Positions 16,635-25,637 of a stretch of DNA of 64,000 nt are shown here, one piece after another; the stretch's first letter is position 1, and the number at the start of each line of letters is the position of its first letter. Under the pieces are notes generated by a model. That model was not told the DNA's origin. It ran no database searches and worked only from the letters and a program-made list of their open reading frames with translations. Source of the DNA: Gammaproteobacteria bacterium RIFCSPHIGHO2_12_FULL_37_14 (GTDB lineage: Bacteria; Pseudomonadota; Gammaproteobacteria; DSM-16500); assembly GCA_001801485.1 (NCBI GenBank), contig MGXV01000006.1, positions 1 to 64,000 on the forward strand. The letters run 5' to 3'. A program made the translations under genes and the position numbers.

Positions 16635-17069
16635 ATGTCTGCCATGGAACCCTTGTGCCTTCTTGCGGGAATTGACCCTAAGAGATTTTCAAAAGAAAAG
16701 AGATTGCTTTTAGAGGCTGAATTTTTTTCTCGAATATATAAAAAACTAGAAGACAATTTTAGAAAGCAATATACGAATTACTTTAATTTATTTAGATTTA
16801 CTTTAAACAGGGAGGATATAGCATTGGAAGAAAATTTCGTACGTTCACTCATTCAAAATATGTTGTCTTCGGGCGATTATACTGTACAGGGAATAGCACG
16901 TTATACAAATACTCCAGAAGATGTTTTAATGGAAATTATAGTAGGATTAAATCCTTATCCCTCAGCAATATTTCTTCGAAGATTAATTGAGCTTGATCGA
17001 GCTCAACGCCGAGACTTTTATCATACTCTTGTCAAAGAATCATTAAATGAAGAAGAGTTAGATAGTTAA
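16635..17069 (+). CDS. Hypothetical protein, HTH-like, behind a palindromic operator
   Basis: A 144-residue soluble protein. The frame is open from 16515, but the start at 16635 (MSAMEPLCLLAGID) is preferred because TAAGGA lies 7 nt upstream and the longer form would add an odd hydrophobic leader. The C-terminal half contains DYTVQGIARYTNTPEDVLMEIIVG (about residues 81-104), which looks like a helix-turn-helix of the kind that recognises DNA. It ends with a helical, charged segment. I recognise no named family. Divergent from the XRE operon; the likely partner of that switch. Confidence 0.6.
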   Translation: MSAMEPLCLLAGIDPKRFSKEKRLLLEAEFFSRIYKKLEDNFRKQYTNYFNLFRFTLNREDIALEENFVRSLIQNMLSSGDYTVQGIARYTNTPEDVLMEIIVGLNPYPSAIFLRRLIELDRAQRRDFYHTLVKESLNEEELDS

Positions 17070-17113
17070 TGTAGGAAGAATTTTTTTTATCTTTCCATTA
17101 CATTTTGTTTGCG

Positions 17114-19171
17114 TTATTTATTTTGTGGCGAGCAAGAAATAGCTTGGTTAATGTTTTTGCACAATAAACTTCTTCCAAAAAATCCATTAATTTGATAAGT
17201 TTTATGTTTCATTGAATGTAGCAATTGTTTGGTGTCAGGAGTAGTGTCAACAATAGCAAGTATTTCCTTCATATGCTGGCATCGCCGCGTAGAAGCGGCT
17301 CTGTCTTTATTTTTTAGATTATTCAATGTTAAGGTGGAATCAATATAGTTTTTTATTGCCAATCTAATTCTATTTTTAATGTGGGTAATGTCATTATCAT
17401 CACTTTCAAAACCAAGTCGTTTTAGAATGTTTTCACAGGAAAGCAAGGGGATGATTTGCGTTTGAAGGAGTGCCATTTTTTTATGTAAAGTAGATTTTTT
17501 CCAATAAAAACTTGTGTTGGCGTCGTTAATAATATCTAAGGTGATAGCACGATCTTTGTCATACATGATGGAATCAATTTTATAAAGTTTATTGTCGATT
17601 TGAGCAAATAAATCCTTAAAACAATTTTTTAATTGATTATATAATGGAATATTTTTAATAATAAATAAATTTTCTTCATAGGCCTGAAAACAACTTTCAG
17701 CATCACAGCGTAGCGCTACAATTTCTTTAGTATGATTAAAAAAATCATTAATGATTTTTGAAGTCTTTTGTTTAACTGCATTTTTAGTTTTTAGTTTACG
17801 AAATACTTTGATACCAAGCACATCAACAAATTCATTGATTGCGCAGGAAGAATGGCTGATGTTATTTAAAGCCTTAAATAGAACATCCTGAATTTTTTCA
17901 ATTCGATTATCTTCTAAGGTTAATTTTCCTAATATTGAATAGGTGTCAATAGCAATCTGGTGAGCGTTAATGATCGCTGTACGTTTAGATGAAAAAAAAA
18001 CCCAAGCTAACTTACGATCTAATTCGATTCGATCTAGAAGGTCAATGGCTTGGCCAGGTTCTAGGCGTTTCGTTGGGTCATTATCCATCATACTTAACAT
18101 TGAATTGCGTAGTGCTATTTTATGTTGTGCTTTGAGATCATAAAGATAATTAAATAGTAGATTTAAATCTGGTATTTGAGAAATTTTGTTTGATTTGATT
18201 GCGCGTTTTTGTTCTTGAATTTGTTTTTCAATACTTTGATCGCTGAATAATAACCACCATACGACCGATAAAGAGAAAATATCAGATTTTTGATTGAGTG
18301 GAAATTTTTGTGTATAGGCTTCTGGTGGCAAAAAACCTAAAGAACCATGACAACTTTTACTTTCTTTATTTTGTTTTGTACTTAATCCAAAATCAATTAT
18401 TTTCGCTTCTAAAGTACTTAAATCAATCAGGATGTTGTAAGGATTAATATCTAGATGGGCAATACCCTTGTCGTGTATCTGTTCTTTTAAACAACGCGTG
18501 ATATTTTTCGCTAAGCGAATGCGTTTAGTTGTATTTAATCTAGATAAATATCGATTTAATACAACATTCAGTGAGACGCCACCTAGGTTTCTTAAAACTA
18601 AATAGCTCCTTATATTTTTTCCTTTCACATTTTCAATGGTTATTTTTTTGGCATGCAGATAGTCAATGTCACTCGATATTTCAGCTTCACTTGTAGCCAT
18701 TTTGTAAATTTCGTATGAAAAAGTTCCGGTGGCTTTATCTTTGAATTCCATGACTTTAATGACACGAGGTTTGCGTGATAGTTGTAAATTACCATCAGCT
18801 TGCATATGGTAGGTGCCAGCCAATTCTATTACTATGCTATACCCTCCTTTCCCTTTAGCAATTTTGCTGACGATTGAAAAGCTATCAGTAGCATAGCTTC
18901 GCCAAGTAATGTTAGCCTGCTCATTGAAGATAAGTTCATGATTGATTTTTTCTCTTTGAATCATCCAGTTGGTGAGCTTGATAGCAACATTGCTTAATTT
19001 GCCATTTTCATCCAGTATTTCAATGGGTGGATATTCATAGTCGCCATAAGAAACCACATGATCTTGTGTCAATTGATGTTGTAAAAATTGCTTTAATACA
19101 GATAATTGCTTGGGTGGAAGCGAACTAGAATGGATTGATTTTTTAGGATGGTCATTATTCAATGATATCAA
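17114..19171 (-). CDS. Eukaryote-like Ser/Thr protein kinase with long helical C terminus
   Basis: A 685-residue protein with a Hanks-type kinase domain at about residues 95-320. The Gly-rich loop is GKGKGGYS, the ATP Lys is in RVIKVMEF (about 139), the catalytic loop is HLDINPYN (239-246), DFG is at 260-262 and PPEAY is at 282-286. The catalytic Asp and metal ligands are present, so it should be active; HLD replaces HRD. Residues 320-685 are helical and unrecognised. There is no signal peptide or membrane anchor. The start is TTG, overlapping the upstream gene by 17 bp with GGTGA about 7 nt before it. In a Dot/Icm-carrying genome it is a plausible translocated effector, by analogy only. Confidence 0.8.
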   Translation of the reverse strand: MISLNNDHPKKSIHSSSLPPKQLSVLKQFLQHQLTQDHVVSYGDYEYPPIEILDENGKLSNVAIKLTNWMIQREKINHELIFNEQANITWRSYATDSFSIVSKIAKGKGGYSIVIELAGTYHMQADGNLQLSRKPRVIKVMEFKDKATGTFSYEIYKMATSEAEISSDIDYLHAKKITIENVKGKNIRSYLVLRNLGGVSLNVVLNRYLSRLNTTKRIRLAKNITRCLKEQIHDKGIAHLDINPYNILIDLSTLEAKIIDFGLSTKQNKESKSCHGSLGFLPPEAYTQKFPLNQKSDIFSLSVVWWLLFSDQSIEKQIQEQKRAIKSNKISQIPDLNLLFNYLYDLKAQHKIALRNSMLSMMDNDPTKRLEPGQAIDLLDRIELDRKLAWVFFSSKRTAIINAHQIAIDTYSILGKLTLEDNRIEKIQDVLFKALNNISHSSCAINEFVDVLGIKVFRKLKTKNAVKQKTSKIINDFFNHTKEIVALRCDAESCFQAYEENLFIIKNIPLYNQLKNCFKDLFAQIDNKLYKIDSIMYDKDRAITLDIINDANTSFYWKKSTLHKKMALLQTQIIPLLSCENILKRLGFESDDNDITHIKNRIRLAIKNYIDSTLTLNNLKNKDRAASTRRCQHMKEILAIVDTTPDTKQLLHSMKHKTYQINGFFGRSLLCKNINQAISCSPQNK

Positions 19172-19934
19172 TATTCATATCACCAAATACTTGTTCTACA
19201 GTTTCTTCTGCTGCTTCTGCCAGTGTATAACCTGTTTCACCAAACCAGCGTCGAATAGCGACCAGTTCACGACCACGAAGAAAAATGTAAAACCCTAAAA
19301 AAACAACATCGGGATCGGCAGTGCTTTCTTGAAAAGAATAACGTTCTGCATAAGGCAAACGTTTTTTAGTTTCTGTATTGGTATAATTGGAAAGAATAGT
19401 GAAAGCTTCTTCAGCAGTTTTGGCATGTTCAACTTTCTCATGTACATCTGCATAATCATGTATACGTTGTTCTACTATTTTGGCAAGATCTTCTTCTTTA
19501 AATAGTTCAGAAAAGCCATGAGGTAAGCGTTCATCCAAGCCGAATACTTTATTGATAAAATCAGCGTGATCAACTTGTGCATAGGCAGAAGCAATGACAC
19601 GATGAAAAAAAGGCACGGCTAAGCAGGCACGTTTAAAAGAAGGTAAATTTAGAAATAGTCCGTTCTCGCGAATAGTTAATGTGCCTAAACGTAGCGGGTA
19701 TTCAGGATTTTTTTTGTAGGAATCTAGAGACTCAAAATGCAAATCCTCACATTCATCACGCCAAAACCAATTCCAAGAATTAGCGGCAGGATTTTTTTCA
19801 CAACATTTTAATTTGTTCAATGCTTCGATGAGTTGATCTTTTTCAAATAAACCATAAGTAAGACGAATGGGCTGATAAGCTTCTCCGGTTTCAACTGTTA
19901 GGAAAGGTTTTTGCAACCGTTCAAACATTGCCAT
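19155..19934 (-). CDS. Unknown 259-aa protein co-transcribed with the kinase
   Basis: I do not recognise this family. The protein is soluble, with no signal peptide or membrane span, and rich in aromatic residues (NSWNWFWRDECEDLHFESL near residue 52). It is acidic at the C terminus (LAEAAEETVEQVFGDMNIDIIE). TAGGAG lies 6 nt before the ATG, a good start. It overlaps the kinase start by 17 bp and follows the coiled-coil gene by 16 nt, so the three form one operon. It may be a substrate, regulator or chaperone of the kinase. Confidence 0.7.
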   Translation of the reverse strand: MAMFERLQKPFLTVETGEAYQPIRLTYGLFEKDQLIEALNKLKCCEKNPAANSWNWFWRDECEDLHFESLDSYKKNPEYPLRLGTLTIRENGLFLNLPSFKRACLAVPFFHRVIASAYAQVDHADFINKVFGLDERLPHGFSELFKEEDLAKIVEQRIHDYADVHEKVEHAKTAEEAFTILSNYTNTETKKRLPYAERYSFQESTADPDVVFLGFYIFLRGRELVAIRRWFGETGYTLAEAAEETVEQVFGDMNIDIIE

Positions 19935-19950
19935 TGTTGCTCCTATTTAT

Positions 19951-20352
19951 TTACTTCCGTTTTCGAGTATGAAGATCAGGCTCAATAACTGCATTTTTAG
20001 ATTCTTTCTCCGCTTCATTCGTATTGAGACGAGATAAATTCTTAATAGCAGTCTCTTTAAGAGCGTCTTTCTTTGCTTCATTTGCATTCAAGTAATTATA
20101 GACGTCGCGCTCTACTACTTCTCGTGCCCGATTAATAAATTTTTTATTTTCCTTGATAAAGGTATTCTGTTCATCGGCTCCCATGAGAGAGATTTTCATC
20201 TGTGTGTCTAACATGAATCTATTGAATTTGTAAATTTGTTGAGTAAGTTTATCTAATTGTTCAGGAACATTTTTTAGAGCCTCTGTAATTTCAGTGGTAA
20301 TCCCTAATAGAGCCTGACGAACCTCATTTAATTCTTGATTACGTGATTGCAT
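19951..20352 (-). CDS. Small helical, coiled-coil-like protein
   Basis: A 133-residue, highly charged and almost fully helical protein starting MQSRNQELNEVRQALLGI. Heptad-like hydrophobic spacing runs through about residues 5-60. The GTG six codons upstream is possible, but GAGGAG sits about 10 nt before this ATG. First gene of the unknown-kinase operon. No family is recognised. Its size and charge would suit an adaptor or a kinase substrate, which is inference. Confidence 0.65.
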   Translation of the reverse strand: MQSRNQELNEVRQALLGITTEITEALKNVPEQLDKLTQQIYKFNRFMLDTQMKISLMGADEQNTFIKENKKFINRAREVVERDVYNYLNANEAKKDALKETAIKNLSRLNTNEAEKESKNAVIEPDLHTRKRK

Positions 20353-20559
20353 GTTAGATTTTCTCCTCACTCAACACTTTTATAAAGTATTTACTTTTTC
20401 TCTTTAAATTAATTATAAGTGGTTTTCCTTATAGCACACTTAAGGCTAAAATTAATAGTTTTTCTTATCGATATATCGTTGTTTTGTTTACATTTTAAAC
20501 ATTTTTTGTTAAATTCTCAATTCATTAATCGTATTCATTCTCTTAACTTAGGATCTAAT

Positions 20560-21012
20560 ATGAAAAACCCAATCAAATCAAAGAATTATAAGAAAATGGC
20601 CGGTTTTACTCTCATTGAAGTCATGGTGGTTGTGGTGATTCTAGGGATTTTAGCAGCGATTATTGTGCCAAAAATCATGAGTCGTCCAGAACAAGCCAGA
20701 GTAATTAAAGTTAAACAAGATATTTTAGCGATTCAAAGCGCCTTAGATTTATATAAATTAGATAATGGTTTGTATCCTAGCACGGATCAAGGTTTACAAG
20801 CATTGGTGATGCAACCTACTATTGCGCCTATTCCTCGCAGTTGGAAATCAGATGGTTATTTGCAAGAAGTACCGACTGATCCTTGGGGTCAAACCTATCA
20901 ATATATGAATGATGATGAGAAACTTCGTATTTTCAGTTATGGCTCCAAGGGACGGGATAGCCACACGGAAATTGGCAACTGGAATATGAATGAAGTTGGA
21001 ACGAATGCTTAA
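20560..21012 (+). CDS. gspG: Major pseudopilin GspG
   Basis: Major subunit of the T2SS pseudopilus. The 150-residue precursor from ATG 20560 has the prepilin site G|FTLIEVMVVVVILGILAA (Gly about residue 15, Glu +5). The globular part has the conserved DNGLYPSTDQGLQALV and the calcium-site region PWGQTYQY / SYGSKGRD. The open frame begins 47 codons earlier but that part has no prepilin features; TTAGGA precedes the chosen ATG. It heads the gspGHIJKLM run, in which all genes overlap their neighbours. Confidence 0.95.
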   Translation: MKNPIKSKNYKKMAGFTLIEVMVVVVILGILAAIIVPKIMSRPEQARVIKVKQDILAIQSALDLYKLDNGLYPSTDQGLQALVMQPTIAPIPRSWKSDGYLQEVPTDPWGQTYQYMNDDEKLRIFSYGSKGRDSHTEIGNWNMNEVGTNA

Positions 21013-21505
21013 GCAAGCTGGTTATACATTGGTTGAAATTTTAGTGGTGCTTTTTATTATTAGTATTGTGACGAGTGTTGCTTTGCTGAGTATACGATCC
21101 AATGCAGATAAACAAATAGAATCTTTTGCAAATACATTATCTGAGTTAGTGAAATTAGCTGAAGAGCAAGCCATGTTACAACCAAATGTCATGGGCTTAT
21201 CTTTGGACAAACATATTTTTCAATTTTCTTCTTTGCAATTACAAGAGAATGGTAAGTTACAATGGTTTGCTAGCAAAGATAGTGTATTACATCAGCAAAA
21301 TATTCCAGACAATATGCAAGTTTCTTTAGAAATACAAGGTAGTCGCATGGACTTCAATGATACAAGCAAAAACAATCCGCAAATCATTATTTCGACCAAT
21401 GGTGATATTACTCCTTTTACTATTTTTTTAGGAAAGGTAGGGGAAAAGCCGCGTTATGCAATTATTGGTGAGGCAGATGGTTCCATTCATACAACGACAG
21501 TGTAG
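20990..21505 (+). CDS. gspH: Minor pseudopilin GspH
   Basis: A 171-residue prepilin with G|YTLVEILVVLFIISIVTS. The start is at 20990 or at the second ATG (21005), which overlaps the gspG stop and gives a six-residue leader; both are plausible. GspH is a minor pseudopilin placed below the GspIJK tip. The frame overlaps gspG by 8-23 bp and gspI by about 30 bp, which indicates tight translational coupling. Confidence 0.88.
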   Translation: MKLERMLKQAGYTLVEILVVLFIISIVTSVALLSIRSNADKQIESFANTLSELVKLAEEQAMLQPNVMGLSLDKHIFQFSSLQLQENGKLQWFASKDSVLHQQNIPDNMQVSLEIQGSRMDFNDTSKNNPQIIISTNGDITPFTIFLGKVGEKPRYAIIGEADGSIHTTTV

Positions 21506-21872
21506 CGGCCTGACTCTCATCGAAGTACTGATTGGCATGGCGATTGTCAGTATTGCATTAGCAGCCATTATTAAAACGACTACGCAAAATATTCAAGCTA
21601 CTAAATATTTACAAGATAAAACAATGGCAACATGGGTGGGTCAGCAAGTACTGAATGAAGTACGGGTTGGGGTGCTGACTTTACCATCGACAAATGATTT
21701 AAAACAAAAAACAGTATTATTAGGTAGAGATTGGTATTGGGAATCTTCACAAGAAGAAACAGCAAATAGCCGTATAAAAAAAATCACGGTGAATGTATAT
21801 GCTCACGAAAATGTAGATCAAGATGAATTTCCCTTGATAAATTTGGAGAGCTATATCTATGGGAAGGAATAA
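21477..21872 (+). CDS. gspI: Minor pseudopilin GspI
   Basis: A 131-residue prepilin with G|LTLIEVLIGMAIVSIALAA. The start at 21477 (MVPFIQRQCSG) is chosen for a short basic leader and GTGAGG just upstream; an ATG-like start seven codons earlier is possible. GspI nucleates the I-J-K tip of the pseudopilus. It overlaps gspH and gspJ. Confidence 0.88.
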   Translation: MVPFIQRQCSGLTLIEVLIGMAIVSIALAAIIKTTTQNIQATKYLQDKTMATWVGQQVLNEVRVGVLTLPSTNDLKQKTVLLGRDWYWESSQEETANSRIKKITVNVYAHENVDQDEFPLINLESYIYGKE

Positions 21873-22458
21873 TAGAATAAAAATTTCAGGTTTTACTCTA
21901 CTGGAAATTTTAGTGGCTTTATTTATTTTTACTATTCTTTCTTTGTTGTTAGCAGGAGGATTGCATTCTGTTATTCAAGCGCAATCTATTACCTCACAGT
22001 CTGCGGAACGATTACATCAATTACAAGTAACTTTGCTGTTGATGTCGCGGGATATAGAACAAGCGATTAATCGGCCAATCATAGTTAGTTCTGGAAGAAA
22101 TGAAAAAGCATTTATCGGTACTTATCGGATGTTTAGTTTTACACATGTGGGTCTTGCTAATCCAGAAAATATTGTTCGTAGTTCCATGCAACATACGCAA
22201 TATCGTTTTGATCAAGGCGCGCTCTGGCGTACGACATGGCCAGTGGTAGATCAAGCGCCACAATCGCGAGCACATTCTCGTCAATTACTAGCGGCAACTC
22301 ACGTGAGTTTTCAATATCTCGATAAACAAGGTCATTTTTACAATCATTGGCCGAAAGAGGTGGATAGTATTCGAGAACCTTTACCTAAAGCTATACGGAT
22401 ATATTTTAAATTGCCTTCATGGGGCGAGATGAGTCAATTATATGTCATACCACAATAA
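21859..22458 (+). CDS. gspJ: Minor pseudopilin GspJ
   Basis: A 199-residue prepilin with G|FTLLEILVALFIFTILSLLL, and downstream the SAERLHQLQVTLLLMSRDIEQAINRP segment typical of GspJ. It belongs to the pseudopilus tip complex. It overlaps gspI by 14 bp and gspK by 17 bp. Confidence 0.9.
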   Translation: MGRNNRIKISGFTLLEILVALFIFTILSLLLAGGLHSVIQAQSITSQSAERLHQLQVTLLLMSRDIEQAINRPIIVSSGRNEKAFIGTYRMFSFTHVGLANPENIVRSSMQHTQYRFDQGALWRTTWPVVDQAPQSRAHSRQLLAATHVSFQYLDKQGHFYNHWPKEVDSIREPLPKAIRIYFKLPSWGEMSQLYVIPQ

Positions 22459-23440
22459 AAACTCATGCATGTTTGAAATATACCGACATCAACGCGATGC
22501 TTTTAGTTCGGGTTGTGTCTATAAAAAGCAAACTGGTGTGGTACTCGTTATTGCATTATTTATTGTGGCATTAGTGGCTGCAATGTCATTTGCAATGATG
22601 GGGCGTTTAGAGCGAGATACAAGACGTACTACTTTATTAATTCGCAATATTCAAGCTGAATTTGTTGCACAAGGATCCATCGCATGGGCGATGGATCAAT
22701 TGCGTAATGATTGGATAAGACAAAAAACTAATCGCGTCATTGATCCTACGCCTATTCAATCACCTATTAACGAGATGAATGGGTATCAAATTAATAGTAA
22801 GATTTATGATATGCAAGCCCGTTTCAATCTTAACAATCTTACTGACTTACAAACTCATGAAGGATTTCAACATTTACTCAAAACAATCGATCCAAAATTG
22901 AGTGAAGGGAAAATCAATGAAATTATAAGAGGAATAATAGATTGGATCACGCTAGATAAAAAACAAAATGATTATTACGATTATTATTTATCTTTACCTA
23001 CACCTTATCGAGCAGCGCATCGAGCCATGTGGAGCGTTGATGAATTAAGATTGATTAAAGGCATGACTCCGCAATTATTTAATGCCTTAAAATCGTATAT
23101 TGTGGCATTACCTGAATCAACTCTTGTTAATGTGCAAACAGCTTCAGCACCAGTATTAATGACCTTAAGTTCAACATTAAATTTAGCTGCCGCACAATCC
23201 ATTGTTGAAGCGCGCAAGCAAACACCTATCACCACGCCTCAACAATTTATTAATTTGAATGGTATTAAAAATCAGCCTATCACGGCTGATAAAATTAGTG
23301 TGGTCAGTAAATATTTTCTGGTTGAAACAAATGTGGTCATCGAGAAGCAGCATATTTTAATTTATACTCTGCTTGAACGAAGAGTGACGAGTGGAAAAGT
23401 CGAGATGGTTGTTTGGTGGCAAAGTAAGGGTATTTGGTGA
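22442..23440 (+). CDS. gspK: Minor pseudopilin GspK
   Basis: A 332-residue tip pseudopilin. As usual for GspK, the cleavage site (TG|VVLVIALFIVALVAAM) lacks the Glu at +5. The leader is unusually long, about 30 residues before the cleavage Gly, so a later start may be used. The large globular domain contains YDMQARFNLNNL and two helix-hairpin-like regions (MWSVDELRLIKGMTPQLFNAL). It overlaps gspL by 7 bp. Confidence 0.9.
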   Translation: MSYHNKNSCMFEIYRHQRDAFSSGCVYKKQTGVVLVIALFIVALVAAMSFAMMGRLERDTRRTTLLIRNIQAEFVAQGSIAWAMDQLRNDWIRQKTNRVIDPTPIQSPINEMNGYQINSKIYDMQARFNLNNLTDLQTHEGFQHLLKTIDPKLSEGKINEIIRGIIDWITLDKKQNDYYDYYLSLPTPYRAAHRAMWSVDELRLIKGMTPQLFNALKSYIVALPESTLVNVQTASAPVLMTLSSTLNLAAAQSIVEARKQTPITTPQQFINLNGIKNQPITADKISVVSKYFLVETNVVIEKQHILIYTLLERRVTSGKVEMVVWWQSKGIW

Positions 23441-24687
23441 TGCAAGAGAAATTAATTATTTATATTAATGAGAATAATGATCAGAGAGTCAGTTGGGCAG
23501 TCATTACTGCTGATGGCATTGTTCGACAAAGTGCCATGTATGATGTTCCGCAAGGCCTGGTAGGCGTTGCTCAGGATAAACACATTCTAGTGATTGTTCC
23601 TGCCGAAGATGTATTGCTGCTTACCGGTCAACTTCCTAAAATGAATCGTTCGCGCTTGTTACAATCGCTTCCTTATGCATTGGAAGAACAACTTATTGAT
23701 GATGTTGAAACCTTACATTTTGCTATTGCAGACTATCAGCCAAATGGTGATTTACCAGTTGCAATTGTAGGGCATCACAAAATGCGACAATGGCTTGCCG
23801 TGTTACAAGATTGGGGTATACAAGCGGATGTGTTGCTTCCCGCATCATTTGCTATACCTGTTGCGACTGGAAAGTGGAGTATATCAGTCAATACTACTGC
23901 GATAATACGTACGAGTATGTATCAAGGATTTAGTTGTGACAAAAGCAGTTTGCATGAATTTTTCAAGCTTGCATTAGCTGCTGCTGCAGAAAAGCCCGAG
24001 CAGATTACCATTAGAAATTATACGAATGACAGGTTATCTTGTGTGCTAGCCGATATTCATCACTCAACACTAAGTGAAGCGAGTCATTCACATAACAAAC
24101 AATTTTTGAGTGAAGAAGTAAGACAACCTGAACAACTCATCAATGATTTAGCTCTTGAGGTAGCGAATACTATACCGATTAATCTCTTACAAGGGCCATA
24201 TGCAGTAAAAAAATCAACATTATTGCAAGCGAATAAAATATGGCAAGCGATGACTTATTTAGCGCTTACTTTCAGCACGATACTAATTTTATATCCAGCG
24301 GTGTCTTATATATTACTTAAAGAGAAACTAATTACAATTGATAATCAAATTACTGCAATTTATAAACGCCAATTTCCACAAGCTAGTACTGTGGTTGCAC
24401 CAAAACAACGCATAGAAGAAAAATTAACGCGCTTACAACGACAAGGAGCGGGCAGTCGATTTTTGTCGTTAGCAGGTTCAGTCGGAAAGGCTATGCAAGA
24501 TTCGTCAGGTATTGCTTTAAAGCGTATGGATTTTCAAAATAGCCAGCTCACAGTAGAACTGACAGCCACAACATCTGAAAGTTTTGCAAAATTAAATGAT
24601 AGGTTAATCGCACAAGGATTACACGTCAAACAGCAAAATACAAATTTAGTGAATTCTCATATTAGCGTCACACTGGTGATAGAATGA
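23434..24687 (+). CDS. gspL: Type II secretion protein GspL
   Basis: Bitopic inner-membrane protein that links the GspE ATPase to GspM. 417 residues: an actin-like cytoplasmic domain (about 1-265, with SRLLQSLPYALEEQLIDDVETLHFA), one membrane span near 275-295 (YLALTFSTILILYPAVSYILL) and a periplasmic ferredoxin-like domain. It overlaps gspK and gspM by a few bases. Confidence 0.92.
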   Translation: MVMQEKLIIYINENNDQRVSWAVITADGIVRQSAMYDVPQGLVGVAQDKHILVIVPAEDVLLLTGQLPKMNRSRLLQSLPYALEEQLIDDVETLHFAIADYQPNGDLPVAIVGHHKMRQWLAVLQDWGIQADVLLPASFAIPVATGKWSISVNTTAIIRTSMYQGFSCDKSSLHEFFKLALAAAAEKPEQITIRNYTNDRLSCVLADIHHSTLSEASHSHNKQFLSEEVRQPEQLINDLALEVANTIPINLLQGPYAVKKSTLLQANKIWQAMTYLALTFSTILILYPAVSYILLKEKLITIDNQITAIYKRQFPQASTVVAPKQRIEEKLTRLQRQGAGSRFLSLAGSVGKAMQDSSGIALKRMDFQNSQLTVELTATTSESFAKLNDRLIAQGLHVKQQNTNLVNSHISVTLVIE

Positions 24688-25214
24688 ATTTTAAATTGAT
24701 ATGGTCCAATGAAATAGTGCGACTAAAATGGATGAAGATAAAAGAGTGGTGGTCAGGTTTAGCAGCACGCGAACGAAAAATTTTTGCATTTGGTAGTTGC
24801 GCTGTCGTCATTTTAGTCATTTATCAATTCATTTGGTCGCCATGGTTATATAATATTATTGCTATGCGTGAGCGCATAAAAACCAATCAAGCAATATTAG
24901 TTTGGATGCAATCTGCGGATCAAGAAATTCAAAAAATAGATAATACATCGGGTCAACAAAAAATAATTTCGCCTATTATTCTTTTAGAGTTTTTACAAAA
25001 ACAAATTAACCAACTAGGTTTAGAGAAAGCACTCACTCAGTTAAAACAATCAGGCAATGAAACGATCGAAATGCATTTTCAAAAAGTTGAATTCGACCAG
25101 TTGATACGTTTATTATTGTTAGTCGCTCGACAACATGTGATCATATCCCAAGCGACTATAGTTGCTGAAGGTATGCCTGGCATGGTCAATGCAGATATAG
25201 TGTTGAAGTTTTAG
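24684..25214 (+). CDS. gspM: Type II secretion protein GspM
   Basis: A 176-residue inner-membrane partner of GspL. The N-terminal motif WWSGLAARERKIFAFGS precedes a single span near residues 33-52, as in GspM. A ferredoxin-like periplasmic domain follows. The start overlaps the gspL stop by 4 bp (ATGA). It is the last gene of the run; no gspN is seen. It ends 3 bp from the convergent Sel1-type gene. Confidence 0.88.
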   Translation: MNFKLIWSNEIVRLKWMKIKEWWSGLAARERKIFAFGSCAVVILVIYQFIWSPWLYNIIAMRERIKTNQAILVWMQSADQEIQKIDNTSGQQKIISPIILLEFLQKQINQLGLEKALTQLKQSGNETIEMHFQKVEFDQLIRLLLLVARQHVIISQATIVAEGMPGMVNADIVLKF

Positions 25215-25217
25215 GCG

Positions 25218-25637
25218 TCATTTTCTCAGTTTATCTTTGTCTATCATAGCGAGTGCTTGAATAGCGGGTTTGAAATTTTGATCAGCTGCGCGCTTAATCC
25301 AAAAATGGCCGACATCCGTATCTTGTGAGACGCCATAGCCATAATAATACATGTAACCTACAGCATATTGCGCTTCAGCATTGCCATTTGTCGCTAAAGG
25401 CAAGAGATCATGCATGGCACTTTTATAATAGCCTGCTTCAAAATATCGTTTCCCTTGTTGTAATTCGGATGTTGTTGCGAGTGTGCTTGAGCAGCTACAC
25501 AAGAAAAGGAATAGGGAAATAATTAATAAATATCCAGTCGTTTCCAAAAACGAAGAAGCCTTTCTGAGTGCCGAGTCGCGACGAGGGATCGAAGGATCAA
25601 TAGCAATAGCTGATAAATGTCGATAGAATTTTTTCAT
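25218..25637 (-). CDS. Sel1-repeat lipoprotein with repeat-derived N-terminal insert
   Basis: A 139-residue protein. A hydrophobic segment ending in LCSCSS suggests a lipobox. It is followed by one clear Sel1-like repeat (NGNAEAQYAVGYMYYYGYGVSQD), a solvent-exposed helical repeat common in Coxiella and Legionella. The odd part is the N terminus: about 35 residues, including DPSIPRRDSALRKASSF, precede the signal-like segment and derive from a palindromic-repeat-like DNA stretch. The start ATG overlaps the gspC stop by 1 bp, so it is coupled to gspC and may serve the T2SS. Confidence 0.72.
   Translation of the reverse strand: MKKFYRHLSAIAIDPSIPRRDSALRKASSFLETTGYLLIISLFLFLCSCSSTLATTSELQQGKRYFEAGYYKSAMHDLLPLATNGNAEAQYAVGYMYYYGYGVSQDTDVGHFWIKRAADQNFKPAIQALAMIDKDKLRK
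25561..25598 (-). repeat. Repeat-like insertion inside the Sel1 lipoprotein gene
   Basis: The stretch has CTGAG at its left and CGAAGGATC at its right, around the TCGCGA palindrome. The same two boxes occur in the dispersed repeats at 16254 and 54278, where CGAAGGATC is seen only in the second. It encodes the peptide between the start codon and the hydrophobic signal segment. Membership of the same repeat family is inferred from these short boxes only. Confidence 0.4.
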
